From positions 248,001 through 312,000 of the forward strand of contig NZ_FNIY01000001.1 of NCBI RefSeq assembly GCF_900104355.1: DNA of 64,000 nt. Direction: 5' to 3'. The notes beneath the pieces are model-generated. The model worked only from the letters and a program-made list of their open reading frames with translations, did no database searches and was not told the DNA's origin. The first letter of the stretch is position 1, and every line of letters begins with the position of its first letter. The translations under genes were made by a program, and so were the position numbers. Shown piece by piece: positions 25,944 to 35,799 of this stretch. The stretch comes from Phyllobacterium sp. OV277 (GTDB taxonomy: Bacteria; Pseudomonadota; Alphaproteobacteria; Rhizobiales; Rhizobiaceae).

Positions 25944-26130
25944 GATTTTTCTCCAAAAAGGTTACGAAGCAGAACGCGCAAGACGCGCTTTGGATGCATT
26001 GCCCCGGCGAAATTGTTTACAGCACCAGATGGGTTATTCGAATGGACGGCAATAGATGCTTGTATCCCGCTTGATCGCCTCCTACCATTCCTGACAACGG
26101 GCATAGTGTCAGGAAAGCATTGATTCAAAA

Positions 26131-27615
26131 ATGGCTGACGAGATTCTCACACCAGCACAGATGGGCGAAGCCGACCGGCTAACCATCGCCGCCGGACCGA
26201 TTGACGGATATGGATTGATGTTGCGGGCGGGCTATGCGGTTGCCCGCCACATCCTCACCAATTATGGCAGCGCGACCGCCTTTCACATTCTTTGCGGCCC
26301 CGGCAATAATGGCGGTGATGGCTATGTTGTTGCCAGCCTTCTTAACGAGAGCGGCGTCAAGGTGCATCTATGGAGCGATGACAAGCCGAAAGCTGGTTCC
26401 GATGCAGCCTTTGCCCGGCGCGATTGCAGTGTCAAAGCCGCGCCTCTTGCCGGCTTCAAGCCAGAACCCGGCAGCGTCGTCATTGACGCCTTGTTCGGTG
26501 CCGGTTTGAACAAGCCTCTTACAGGAAAAGCAGCCGTTGTAATCGAACGCAGCAACGAAGCCAGTGTCACCCGCATTGCCATCGATGTGCCATCCGGCCT
26601 TGATGGCACAACCGGCGTGCCGCTTGGTCCAGTGCTGAAGGCCGATTGCACCATTACCTTCTTTCGCAAGAAACCGGCACATCTGCTCTATCCCGGACGA
26701 AGTTTATGCGGCGAAGTCGTGGTTGCAGATATCGGCATCCATGAAGACGTGCTTTCCACAATCCATCCGCTGTGTTTTGAGAACCTGCCACAACATTGGC
26801 GACTGCCCGCTCCCGGCGTGGACACGCATAAGTACAAACGCGGCCATGTCGCCGTGTTTTCAGGCGGGGCGACATCGACAGGAGCGGCGCGACTTTCGGC
26901 ATTGGCGGCCGCGCGCAGCGGTGCAGGTGCGGTCACCCTGCTTTCCCCGGCGGAATCTCTGGCTGTCAACGCCGCACATCTGACCTCAATCATGCTCAAC
27001 CGCTGTGAAACCGACCACGAACTTCGGTCATTCCTGGACAGGCGCAAACCTTCCGCAATGGTGCTGGGTCCCGGTTTTGGTATAGGCGCGCGTACCCGCT
27101 CAATTGCGCTCGCCTTGCTCAAGGAACAGCTGCATCTGGTTTTCGATGCCGACGCGATCACCTCGTTTCAGGACCACCGCGACGAGTTGTTCAATGCCAC
27201 ACGCCGTGCATCCGAGGTCCGGCTGGTGCTGACGCCGCATGAGGGCGAGTTCACGCGGCTGTTCCCCGATATTGACGAAGACAATACGCCTTCGAAGGGA
27301 GAGCGCGCCCGTGCCGCAGCCCGGCAGGCCAATGCGATTATCATCTATAAAGGGCCTGACACAGTCATTGCTTCGCCCGATGGCCGCGCTGCGATCAACA
27401 GCAATGGTACCCCGCTTTTAGCCACTGCGGGCTCCGGCGACGTTCTATCGGGCATCACCGCTGGTCTGATGGCGCAGGGAATGGCACCCTTTGAAGCCGC
27501 CTGCGCAGCGGTGCACATCCATGCGCAGGCGGCGCTTGATCTTGGTTTTGGCCTGATAGCCGAAGATCTGCCCATTGCCGCAGCGAAGGTGATCGCACGG
27601 CTACATCATCGCTGA
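26131..27615 (+). CDS. nnrD: Bifunctional NAD(P)H-hydrate epimerase / ADP-dependent dehydratase
   Basis: The 494-residue protein joins the YjeF_N epimerase (residues 1-210; GPGNNGGDGYVVA binds the nucleotide) and the kinase-like dehydratase (residues 220-490; GHVAVFSGGATSTGAA and ATAGSGDVLSGITAGLMAQG). Together they repair NADHX and NADPHX, the hydrated damage products of the cofactors, using ADP. Length and domain order are normal for the fused bacterial form. In many rhizobia this gene stands near glnB; here the neighbours differ. It ends one base before the convergent MFS pseudogene. Confidence 0.96.
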   Translation: MADEILTPAQMGEADRLTIAAGPIDGYGLMLRAGYAVARHILTNYGSATAFHILCGPGNNGGDGYVVASLLNESGVKVHLWSDDKPKAGSDAAFARRDCSVKAAPLAGFKPEPGSVVIDALFGAGLNKPLTGKAAVVIERSNEASVTRIAIDVPSGLDGTTGVPLGPVLKADCTITFFRKKPAHLLYPGRSLCGEVVVADIGIHEDVLSTIHPLCFENLPQHWRLPAPGVDTHKYKRGHVAVFSGGATSTGAARLSALAAARSGAGAVTLLSPAESLAVNAAHLTSIMLNRCETDHELRSFLDRRKPSAMVLGPGFGIGARTRSIALALLKEQLHLVFDADAITSFQDHRDELFNATRRASEVRLVLTPHEGEFTRLFPDIDEDNTPSKGERARAAARQANAIIIYKGPDTVIASPDGRAAINSNGTPLLATAGSGDVLSGITAGLMAQGMAPFEAACAAVHIHAQAALDLGFGLIAEDLPIAAAKVIARLHHR

Positions 27616-27616
27616 G

Positions 27617-28852
27617 TCACGCAAGCGCGGGAACAGCTCGCGCTCCAGCAACGATTTTCTGCCGCCAGCCTAAAAACAACCCCAGCGCTATAATGGCGAC
27701 GCCGCCATGAACGTAATAGGCCAGACTATAACCACCACGCTGGACCAGCCAACCGGCGACAACATTACTGAACGAGGCACCAATACCCTGCACTGTCATC
27801 ACGGCTGCAAGGCCCACATTGAACCGTCCGCTGCCCGAGAGCAGCCGTTCAGCGGCAACGGGGGTGACGATGCCAAGAAATCCAGCACCAAGGCCATCCA
27901 ATATCTGGACAGGATAAACTGACTAGAAGTCTGCGACAGAGCCCGCAATCGCGCCACGCACCGGCAAGGCAATCAGTGCAATAAAAAACACGAAGGATAA
28001 TCCGAAACGCCGGATCAGAAACGGAGCAATGGCGGCGGCGGCAATCATGGTGAGCTGTGATATGCCGGTAATCAGTGCAGTTGTGCGGAACGGTGTGCCA
28101 AGTTCGATGGAAAAGGCCTGAGCGATCAGGCGGCTCATCGGTGCATTGCCAAAATGGAAAACCATAAGGATAAGAGCGAGCAGGATCAGTCCCGGCGTCT
28201 CGATCAATACGGAATAACCAGATGGCCCCGGCTTGCCATCATCCTTTGCCAGCCCACGCGCCACCTTGTGGTCAATTTCAGCCGGATCAATCATCAGGGT
28301 TGCCGCAATGGCACCCGCGGCAGTGACAATCATCATGCCGATGATGCCGTACTGCCCCCACAAAACTGTCGTAATGTATACACCAACCAGTGAGGCGACA
28401 TTACCCGCATGATTCCAGAATTCGTTGCCCGATACCTGATCGGAGAATTTTGCCTCGCCAACCAGACCGAGCGTGAGACCCATCAGGGCGGGCCCCACCA
28501 CAGCGCCAACAATCGCCGTCATTGCCTGCCCGCCAACCACCACAGAAACGTTCGGCACATTAAGGGTTAGAAGTGCGGCAATCGTAACCAGCAATACAGG
28601 AATGACAATCAGCGCCCGTTTATACGGCGTGCCGTCGACCAATGCCCCGAATAGCGGCGTTGCGACCATTCCAAGAATACCGCCGCCTGTCGCAATGATT
28701 CCCAATGACATCGATGTCCAACCATGGGTAGCCAGATAGGCATCAAGAAAAGGTCCAAGCCCATCCCTGGCATCGGCGAGAAAGAAATTAAGTGCAGCAA
28801 GTGCAATGAGTGACGGAGTTAACCGATCGCCAAAACGCTCAGATGTTTGCAC
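27617..28852 (-). pseudogene. MFS transporter gene with in-frame TAG stop
   Basis: From the GTG at 28852 (GGAG eight bases upstream) the frame encodes about nine membrane segments of a major-facilitator protein (LNFFLADARDGLGPFLDAYL, GALVDGTPYKRALIV) and stops at TAG, 27923-27925. The same frame continues without another stop to 27617 with VYPVQILDGLGAGFLGIVTP and two to three more membrane segments, so a normal 12-segment protein of about 410 residues is cut by one codon. This may be a true nonsense mutation or a sequencing error. The family includes drug and sugar efflux carriers. A truncated nine-segment product is unlikely to transport. Confidence 0.8.
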
Positions 28853-29055
28853 GCAGTTGTCTCCGAACAAGAGAAAGATGTGTTATCAACGGACAAAAAT
28901 GGTTCAGGAGCCGCATTGTTCCCGTTCTGTTATGCCTGTTGGGATATTCGCCTCCCAACTTTTTAAAATTACCCGTTTGAATTAACTCTGTCTTTACCTT
29001 GATCGGGCACTTTCAATTCAAGCGCGATTTGTACTGCGTACGCGCTTCCTTAATT

Positions 29056-29202
29056 TTGTGAGCGTCATTATTCTGTCGTAATATCAGGGTATTCATTCTC
29101 ACGTAGCGAACAGCTTGTTTCCATTTTTGACCACGGATGTACTGGCACTGGTGTTGAGGCAAGTTTAGGAAGGTCGGGTAGCTCCCGGCCTTTTGCTTTT
29201 TT
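29056..29202 (+). ncRNA. Candidate small RNA with own promoter and terminator
   Basis: A promoter TTGTGA (29056-29061), 17-base spacer, TAATAT (29079-29084) predicts a start near 29091. A strong terminator lies at 29172-29202: GGTCGGG pairs with CCCGGCC around TAGCT and is followed by TTTTGCTTTTTT. No plus-strand gene lies between or just upstream, since the MFS pseudogene is on the other strand. A transcript of about 110 nt would result. I cannot assign it to a known family. Confidence 0.5.
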
Positions 29203-29291
29203 AGCCCATCTCCTTTTCGCTACCAAGATCAATACTTTATGTTAGCATTCCTGCTGATACTGATTGCCTTGGCTGAGGGGCACTATCGGCA

Positions 29292-30536
29292 ATGATTGCA
29301 CTCAATATCCTGTTGCTTATGATCGAGGCGCTTGTCTATTTCGCCGTGATGACAGCTCTGCTGCATTGGCGAAAGCGCTACGGCCTCGGGGTTTTTCTGT
29401 GCGCCCTCGGTGTGATGCACTTCCTTGAGACCTATCTCGCCGCTTTTTTCTACATTCAGCTGCCGTTTGGCATCATCTCCCCCGGCTCTACTGTCCTGTT
29501 CAGTGGCAAGCTGATGATGATCCTTCTCCTTTATATCAAGGAGGATGCACTCACGGTCCGCCAGCCTATCTATGGCCTTCTTATCGGCAATTTCCTGCTG
29601 ATCGGGCTCCTTTTCATCGCACGCAATCACGAAACGGTTCAGCTGGTGACCAGCCGTCAGCCTGATCTCGATTTTGTCGATGAAATGGGCATGCTGATGG
29701 TTCTGGGTACTGCTCTCCTCTTTATCGACGCCATCGCCATTATCCTGTTTTACGAAAAGCTCGGCCGCTTCTTTGCGCGACATCAGGCAATACGTATTTT
29801 CATCGTTTCGGCTGTCATCCTGAGCTTCGACCAGATCGGCTTCTTCGTGGCACTGCACTATGTCGCCGGTACGCCCGTGTCCGCGCTATGGGGCGGCTGG
29901 GTGGCAAAGCTTGGTGCGGCGCTGGTCTATAGCCTGATGGTGACGGCCTATCTGCGCTGGTTCAAGGATGAGCCGCAAAATGAACGGCGGGCGAGCCTGC
30001 GCGGTGTATTCGAAACCCTGACTTACCGGGAAAAATACGAACGGCTTCTGGAAGAAACCGGACGTGACAGCCTGACCGGTGCGCGCGACCGGCGCAGCCT
30101 GACGAGTGAAGGTCCACGCCTTTTTGCCGAAGCGCGCAAGGAAGGATCAACATTCAGCCTGATCGCCATTGATCTCGACGATTTCAAAAGCATCAATGAT
30201 ACCTATGGCCACCAGACCGGCGACATGGTGTTGCAGCAAACGGCGCGCAAGATGCTGGCCAATACCCGCAAGACCGATCATTTCTATCGCTATGGCGGTG
30301 AGGAATTCATCGGAATCTGTCAGGGACTTTCAAGTCAGGGATCATCCGCCCTCGCCGAGCGACTACGCACGGCAGTCGAGGCGTCACCTTATCAGAACGT
30401 GAAAAACGTCACGATCAGCATCGGCGTGGCTAATTTTCCGGGAGATGGCGAGAATTTCGATCAGCTCTTTGCCAAGGCTGATGAGCGGCTCTACCGCGCC
30501 AAGCGCACAGGCAAGAACAAGGTCATAACGCTTTAG
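29292..30536 (+). CDS. Membrane-bound diguanylate cyclase (GGDEF)
   Basis: The 414-residue protein has six to seven transmembrane segments in residues 1-225, a short linker helix and a C-terminal GGDEF domain. The active-site motif is GGEEF in YRYGGEEFIGIC, the metal motif AIDLDDFKSIND, and the I-site RKTD sits five residues before the active site. It should make cyclic di-GMP in response to a membrane or ligand signal. Its 3' end overlaps the end of the convergent pilus adhesin gene by four bases, which places a c-di-GMP enzyme next to a biofilm pilus operon; a functional link is plausible but not shown. Confidence 0.94.
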   Translation: MIALNILLLMIEALVYFAVMTALLHWRKRYGLGVFLCALGVMHFLETYLAAFFYIQLPFGIISPGSTVLFSGKLMMILLLYIKEDALTVRQPIYGLLIGNFLLIGLLFIARNHETVQLVTSRQPDLDFVDEMGMLMVLGTALLFIDAIAIILFYEKLGRFFARHQAIRIFIVSAVILSFDQIGFFVALHYVAGTPVSALWGGWVAKLGAALVYSLMVTAYLRWFKDEPQNERRASLRGVFETLTYREKYERLLEETGRDSLTGARDRRSLTSEGPRLFAEARKEGSTFSLIAIDLDDFKSINDTYGHQTGDMVLQQTARKMLANTRKTDHFYRYGGEEFIGICQGLSSQGSSALAERLRTAVEASPYQNVKNVTISIGVANFPGDGENFDQLFAKADERLYRAKRTGKNKVITL

Positions 30537-31501
30537 TAGGTTACCGTGACAATGATTGTGTCATCGTAATTACCCGGCGCCGGTGTTGTCTGCGGTGGAA
30601 CACGCCCATAGACAATGATGGGTTGTGATGTGCCAGTGCCAGTGCCCGCCACAGTATTTGTTCCTATCGTATTTCCCCAAGGCAACGTGCGGTTCGTGTC
30701 CCGGTAGAGGCCATAGGTGACGACACCGCCAGTCCCGGTCATTTTACGCGCCGTCGGGCTCGTTCCGGTCCCACCGAGACTGAGCGAAACCGTATATGGC
30801 ACGGTCGGTGTGCAGGTTACGTTCACCTGACCGGTCTGATCAATATTGGCATTGAGCAGCCCCCTGTTACCGAAATCAATATTCTGCGCCGTGACGAGGC
30901 AATCATTGGCGAGCGTGATCTGTGCGGTGAACGCGGGCGGCGAACCCGTCAACCCCGAGGCGGCCGTACAGCCTGCACCATCATCATAACGGAAATGAAA
31001 TGTGGCATTGGCACCCGTAAATGTCGAGATATAGGTCCCGGCAGGCGCGGCTTGCTGGCTGGCAAGAATTTGGCCGTAAAGAGTGATCGTGGTCGAGCCA
31101 CTACCGAGCAACGGACCCAAGATTGTCGTAAATTCCACCAAAAATCCGGGGGCGCGACCGGCGTAAGGCCATGTTGCCGAACCCCACACGATGGAGCGCG
31201 CGGCATCCTGAAACAGCTGATAATTCAGCACATTGGCACCACTCAACATCTTGCGCGCGCTGGCGGTTGCTCCGCCGCTGCCTTCGTTCAAATCAGGGCA
31301 AACCAGCACTTTGCGGCCAAGACCGAGCAGACCGGAGCAATCCGCTTTCACCGTCGTCATGCTGTTGATGACATTGCCCGGAATCGTACTCCCGGAGAAC
31401 ACTATACCAGGAACTGTAAAGGTGCAGGATTGCGCCCAGACAACAGCGGGCAGCAGCAGGACGCCGACGAAAAAGACAAACCGGAGCAGCCAGTTCCTCA
31501 T
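30533..31501 (-). CDS. Csu-type pilus tip adhesin with two spore-coat-U domains
   Basis: The 322-residue product (ATG 31501) has a signal peptide cut near VWAQS and two SCPU domains. Each carries the pattern DxxS/T...VxCT...PYTVSLS...ARKMTG...WGN and ends with a YGxxPxxQ...G.Y.DTI.VTVTY donor strand. In archaic chaperone-usher systems the two-domain subunit (CsuE) is the tip adhesin. Its ATG overlaps the usher stop (ATGA), showing translational coupling. It is the last gene of the operon. Confidence 0.88.
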   Translation of the reverse strand: MRNWLLRFVFFVGVLLLPAVVWAQSCTFTVPGIVFSGSTIPGNVINSMTTVKADCSGLLGLGRKVLVCPDLNEGSGGATASARKMLSGANVLNYQLFQDAARSIVWGSATWPYAGRAPGFLVEFTTILGPLLGSGSTTITLYGQILASQQAAPAGTYISTFTGANATFHFRYDDGAGCTAASGLTGSPPAFTAQITLANDCLVTAQNIDFGNRGLLNANIDQTGQVNVTCTPTVPYTVSLSLGGTGTSPTARKMTGTGGVVTYGLYRDTNRTLPWGNTIGTNTVAGTGTGTSQPIIVYGRVPPQTTPAPGNYDDTIIVTVTY

Positions 31502-33924
31502 GAGCACACCACATTGCTGATTTTGACCTGCGTGCCCGGCTGGGCGCGATAGGTGAACTGCGCTTTGCAACTGCGACCATCCAGACGCTCGATGATGATT
31601 ATATTCTGGGCACGCAGTTTCTCGATGAAGGCTTCACCGTCATAGCCGACGACAAATTCGTCCGTTGAACCGTCAATATGTCCGCGCAAACCAGCCTCCA
31701 GCGGTTTGCCGGCCCCATCCACCAGGCTGACAATGGCCGAGGCAGACGTCTGGCTCACATGGAAATCGACGACGACGCCGCTGCGGTCAGCCGGCACAAC
31801 GATATTGCGTGTTGATCCTATGCTTGCGTCAACGGGAAGATTTTTTGGATCGATGGCCACTGTGTTTGGCTCATATGAATTCAGGTCAGGCACAAGAATC
31901 TTGCCGCTCCGGTTGGTTCTGCCAACCGGGCGATTTTCCGAGAGAACCTCAACATCAGGCGCGCCGACATCCACGACCGCAAAGGCATCATTGATGCGGT
32001 TTGTGGCGAATACACCACCGGCGGCCACCGCAAGCGCGCCATCAATCTGCGCGCTCGCGCGGGTATTCCCGTCAAACTGCTCGACATCACCCTGTACGCG
32101 CGCATAGCGCCCGCGATAACTCGCCGAGGCCAGCCGGTCTGGATTGTCACCTTCACGGGTGCGTAGACGCCAGCCATAACTGCCCTCTTCCAGGCGCTCG
32201 GACTTGGCGATATCGACGACGCCGGAGGCACCGCTTGCCGTCTGTTCGTAGCCGGTTGTTACGGTGATGTTGTTGTCAAACGGAATGGTGAGGCCAGCAA
32301 AAACACCAAAGCTGTCGCTATTTTCGAGATCGGTGAAAGCAGTTGCATAGAACGAACTGTTCTTGAACACCGTCTGACTGAAGGAAGCACCGATGATACG
32401 GTTCTTCTCTCCGTTTGCCGCTTCAATCTGCGTAAAAGACAAATTGAGATTAGAGCGTTCAAATGGCCCCGGCGCGGACACGGTCACCTGTGCCAACGAG
32501 CGCGGCACGCGTGGACTGAAGATGGCAACCCCCGCTGGATCAAAGACCGAAAGCCGGCTTGTATCGGCGGAAACCGACGCAACGTCATCATAATTGCCGA
32601 ATGCCTGCTGCATGCGGGCAAAGACAGTATAATTGCGATAGCTGAGCTCCACCGAGCCATTGACGAGAAAACCTGTATCGCCGTCATGACTGCTTCCCGC
32701 CACCGCCAGAGAACTGACACCATAGCCGCCAATCGGAAACGCAACGCCGACACCGCCATTGAGCAGATCAACACCGCCCTCAAAATGTCCTTCCAGCGTC
32801 AGCAAATCACTGACACCATAGCGGACAGTGGCGATCCCCATCGCGTCACCGGCATAGTCGCTTGATTCAGTACCGAAATCACGCCGGGGAAACCCAACCT
32901 CACCGGAGAAGTCCAGAAGACCTTTGCGCAGCAAAAGACTGGATGAGTAAAAAGGCAGCGTGGTTTTGGTTTCGCGGCCAAGCGTATCACGCAGCACCAC
33001 TTGCGCCTGTCCCGATCCGGTGAACACCGGGAAATTGGTCACCTGAAACGGGCCAGAGGGTACCGTGCCGCTATAGGTCTTGACGTTCTGTGTATAGACT
33101 TCAAGCGTCGACGGTACGGCGGCAGAGCCAGAGATAACGGGTATCGGAATGGTGACCAGATCAGAGCGCAGGTGAAAATTGCGCTGCACCTGCAGGCCGC
33201 CAAGATAAACGGGGCGGGTCCACTGCAAACCACCGGAAATGAAATCACCAGCCCGATAGGTAATCAGCCTCTCCGTGTCCGAATAGGTATACGTTGTATT
33301 GAGGCGCTTGAACCCCTGCAAATCCGTATCGCTGGCGCTTGATGTGAAAGACTGAGTGAGTGTGCCGAAGGGACTGAAGAACCGGGCATCAAAACCGCCG
33401 GATATTCCCTGAAACGGCTTGGCATTGCCCGAGAACAGGTTGTCACTGCTGGCAAAGAGCGAGTAATTCAGTACCGCACCGTAACTTGATTGCGGTTTTG
33501 GATGGTCGTCATCCGGCTTTGGATTGATATCGATCTGTTTGGCTGCCCGTGCCTCGTCATTGGTGGTCACGTAAAGGCGCTGGTTTTCCATATCCACGCG
33601 GTATTGGACGTCAGGCAGGCGATCAACCCGGATCGAGCCATCCTTGTCCCGGGCGCTTGACACCGGCTTCAGTCCAACTTCCTTCAATTCCTCAGCACGT
33701 GCTGACAGCCCGCCATCCGCCAGCTGCCGAAAAGCGCCTGCCAATCCGGTCGGTTCATCATTGATGAAGACCTCTAAATAGAGGTCCTGTGCGATGCCGG
33801 GCTGCGGCACGGTCTGCTCCGCTTCTACAGCATTGGTATCTTGAGCCCGTCCAGAGGTAAGAATGCACGGGCTTATGCAGAGTGCCACAACAAGACTAGC
33901 GGCCGCTGACCGCAACGCTGACAT
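31498..33924 (-). CDS. Archaic (Csu-type) fimbrial outer-membrane usher
   Basis: The 808-residue protein has a signal peptide cut near GRAQDT, an N-terminal chaperone-binding domain (LYLEVFINDEPTGLAGAF) and a long beta-barrel with plug (YQVTNFPVFTGSGQAQV and RDTLGRETKTTLPFY) and two C-terminal domains. Ushers thread subunit-chaperone complexes through the outer membrane. The length fits CsuD. Translation is coupled to the chaperone gene upstream (29-base overlap) and to the adhesin gene downstream. It is needed together with the three neighbours to make a pilus. Confidence 0.93.
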   Translation of the reverse strand: MSALRSAAASLVVALCISPCILTSGRAQDTNAVEAEQTVPQPGIAQDLYLEVFINDEPTGLAGAFRQLADGGLSARAEELKEVGLKPVSSARDKDGSIRVDRLPDVQYRVDMENQRLYVTTNDEARAAKQIDINPKPDDDHPKPQSSYGAVLNYSLFASSDNLFSGNAKPFQGISGGFDARFFSPFGTLTQSFTSSASDTDLQGFKRLNTTYTYSDTERLITYRAGDFISGGLQWTRPVYLGGLQVQRNFHLRSDLVTIPIPVISGSAAVPSTLEVYTQNVKTYSGTVPSGPFQVTNFPVFTGSGQAQVVLRDTLGRETKTTLPFYSSSLLLRKGLLDFSGEVGFPRRDFGTESSDYAGDAMGIATVRYGVSDLLTLEGHFEGGVDLLNGGVGVAFPIGGYGVSSLAVAGSSHDGDTGFLVNGSVELSYRNYTVFARMQQAFGNYDDVASVSADTSRLSVFDPAGVAIFSPRVPRSLAQVTVSAPGPFERSNLNLSFTQIEAANGEKNRIIGASFSQTVFKNSSFYATAFTDLENSDSFGVFAGLTIPFDNNITVTTGYEQTASGASGVVDIAKSERLEEGSYGWRLRTREGDNPDRLASASYRGRYARVQGDVEQFDGNTRASAQIDGALAVAAGGVFATNRINDAFAVVDVGAPDVEVLSENRPVGRTNRSGKILVPDLNSYEPNTVAIDPKNLPVDASIGSTRNIVVPADRSGVVVDFHVSQTSASAIVSLVDGAGKPLEAGLRGHIDGSTDEFVVGYDGEAFIEKLRAQNIIIIERLDGRSCKAQFTYRAQPGTQVKISNVVCS

Positions 33925-34615
33925 CAAGCGGTCCAGAATCGCTCTGCGCCTTCAGGGCAATGGAACCGGCAGACACCGCTTTACCGCCACCCACTGGCCA
34001 TTGCATTGAAGCGCCACCAAGGACGTAGCCGACCAATCCCTTTCGTGTACCGATTTCACGCCCGCCCTGCATCAACTGCACATCGGAAAGGCGCAGCCGT
34101 GAGTCGCCATCGTTGCGCGCAGCAAGCACAAGCCCGCCGCCAGAGCGTTTGATCGTCCAGGCTACCTTCGGTGCCGACGCATCAGCGTCCTTGAAGAACA
34201 CTGGAATGGAATAACGCATGACCAGCGTGACGGTGCCGCCCTTGCGACGCGACGGATCAGGCAATTCGTCAACGATCACCCGGTAGCTTTCCTCACCCGC
34301 CACCGGCTTTTTGCTGACCCTGATTACCCGTACCAGATAATCCTTATTGCCAGTCAGAACGGTTGATGGAGGACTTGCCACCACATCACTTGTTGGTTCG
34401 AGTTGCTCGACACCATTGACCTGAGTCCAGCGGAAAACACGCACCTGCACGTTAATTGGTCGCTTCGCCTGATTTGTCAGCGTCAGTACAGCAGCGCTTC
34501 CCGGTGCAGTCAGATCAAGGCTGGTGGGTGCTACACGCAGTGAAGCCGCATTGGCTGTGCTGCAAAACAGCATAAAGAGCCCCATCGCTCCGATGCGTTT
34601 AAGCATGGATCGCAT
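33896..34615 (-). CDS. Periplasmic pilus chaperone (Csu-type, PapD-like)
   Basis: The 239-residue protein has a signal peptide cut near ANAAS and two Ig-like domains. LRVAPTSLDLTAPGSAAVLTL in the first strand, the Arg and Lys of the subunit-binding cleft (NKDYLVRVIRVS) and VDELPDPSRRK belong to the chaperone family. It caps pilus subunits in the periplasm by donor-strand complementation. AAAGGAG precedes the ATG. It follows the major subunit gene by 24 bases. Confidence 0.93.
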   Translation of the reverse strand: MRSMLKRIGAMGLFMLFCSTANAASLRVAPTSLDLTAPGSAAVLTLTNQAKRPINVQVRVFRWTQVNGVEQLEPTSDVVASPPSTVLTGNKDYLVRVIRVSKKPVAGEESYRVIVDELPDPSRRKGGTVTLVMRYSIPVFFKDADASAPKVAWTIKRSGGGLVLAARNDGDSRLRLSDVQLMQGGREIGTRKGLVGYVLGGASMQWPVGGGKAVSAGSIALKAQSDSGPLDVSVAVSGR

Positions 34616-34639
34616 CTCGTTCTCCTTTTTGTCTAAGCT

Positions 34640-35146
34640 TTAGTAGGTAACGGTCACCGTTATCGTATCGTTATAGGTGCCGATTGCCGGGGTGGTCTGA
34701 GCCGGAACAAGCCCATAAACCGTGAGTGGTTGTGCAGCACCATTGCCTGTACCGCCCACCGTGTCGGTACCCACCGTATTTCCCCAGACAGTTGCATGGG
34801 TTACTTCCGTATACAGCGAGTAATTAATGGTTGCAGAAGCCGGGCCAGTCATTTTGCGAACCGCTACCGTTGCACCCGCTCCGGTTCCGGCATTCAATCC
34901 AACATTATAAGGCGTTGCATTGGTGCACTGGACCGACAGTGCGCTTGTGGACGGAACATCCGCTGCAATAACGCCTGTATTGGGAAAGGTCATGTCAGTC
35001 GCACTGACCAGAATACAGGACGACTGGATGGTGATGTGAACACCAAAGCTACCGGTCGCCGTGGCGGCAAGCGCCGGACTGGAAAAGCCAAAGATAGCTG
35101 CCAATCCCACTGCGGCGAATCTACGTGTTGAATATCCGAAACTCAT
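34640..35146 (-). CDS. Csu-type major pilus subunit (spore-coat-U domain)
   Basis: The 168-residue product has a signal peptide cut near ALAAT and a single SCPU domain: FGVHITIQSSCILVSATDMTF, then VQCTNATPYNVGLNAG, VRKMTGPASATINYSLYTE and the donor strand GTYNDTITVTVTY. A strong AGGAGG precedes the start. Being first in the operon it should be the most abundant, rod-forming subunit. Archaic pili of this class mediate attachment to abiotic surfaces in other bacteria; that role here is inferred. Confidence 0.92.
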   Translation of the reverse strand: MSFGYSTRRFAAVGLAAIFGFSSPALAATATGSFGVHITIQSSCILVSATDMTFPNTGVIAADVPSTSALSVQCTNATPYNVGLNAGTGAGATVAVRKMTGPASATINYSLYTEVTHATVWGNTVGTDTVGGTGNGAAQPLTVYGLVPAQTTPAIGTYNDTITVTVTY

Positions 35147-35159
35147 TCATCCTCCTCAA

Positions 35160-35799
35160 GGTATACGTGCCAGCGGCAACTACCTCTGATTCATTACAAA
35201 TGACCCAGTAGTTATTCTGTATACAATACTTATGCCTTATATCTTTAAAATAACTTATCGAACAGTCAAAAATCTTATGTAATTGAAACGATGTCGTGTC
35301 GCTATGTGTTTGTTTGTACAAATAACGTCACCTACACACTCGTTATCATCATAAATATTGATATTCTAAAATTTTACGCACTCTTTGAATTATTTGGATA
35401 TTTTCGTATATCTTGATTTATTCTACTATCAAAAAAATTCTATTGTTCTTTAAGTTGATCAAATGTTCGCATAATCATTCGTCAAAGCAACGGCAATATC
35501 ATCAACGTTTTATAATTCACTATTGTATATCGGCAACTAATCCACGTGTTTATTCGCACATGGCGTAAAATCGAATCAAAAGTATTATTGAATTTACTTT
35601 TGTTGCTCTTGGAAGAACCATAAAGATTACAGCCTCCCCCCTCGCGAGCCGTGGCCATCCGCCTGTCCTCTTATTGTCATCGGAACAGAGCGTTGTTTCG
35701 CCAGCTAATCCAAGCGTCACGCAGCAACCCGATGAATTGCTCTTGAACATTTGCTTTTTGACGGCGAAGATTGCTTCATAAGCATGGAAGAAAACGCAC
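35160..35799. promoter_or_regulatory. AT-rich region upstream of the pilus operon and cfa
   Basis: About 640 bases without a convincing gene separate the divergent pilus and cfa genes. The segment from about 35200 to 35540 is strikingly AT-rich compared with the surrounding sequence. Such tracts in Alphaproteobacteria attract MucR/Ros-type silencers, so it probably holds the pilus operon control region. A short minus-strand frame at 35550-35825 overlaps the cfa start and is not convincing. Confidence 0.55.

Noticed and set aside
28871-29291. Riboswitch before the diguanylate cyclase
   Set aside because: The strong terminator could suggest a c-di-GMP riboswitch, but I cannot find the conserved core of GEMM-type riboswitches; a separate small RNA fits better.
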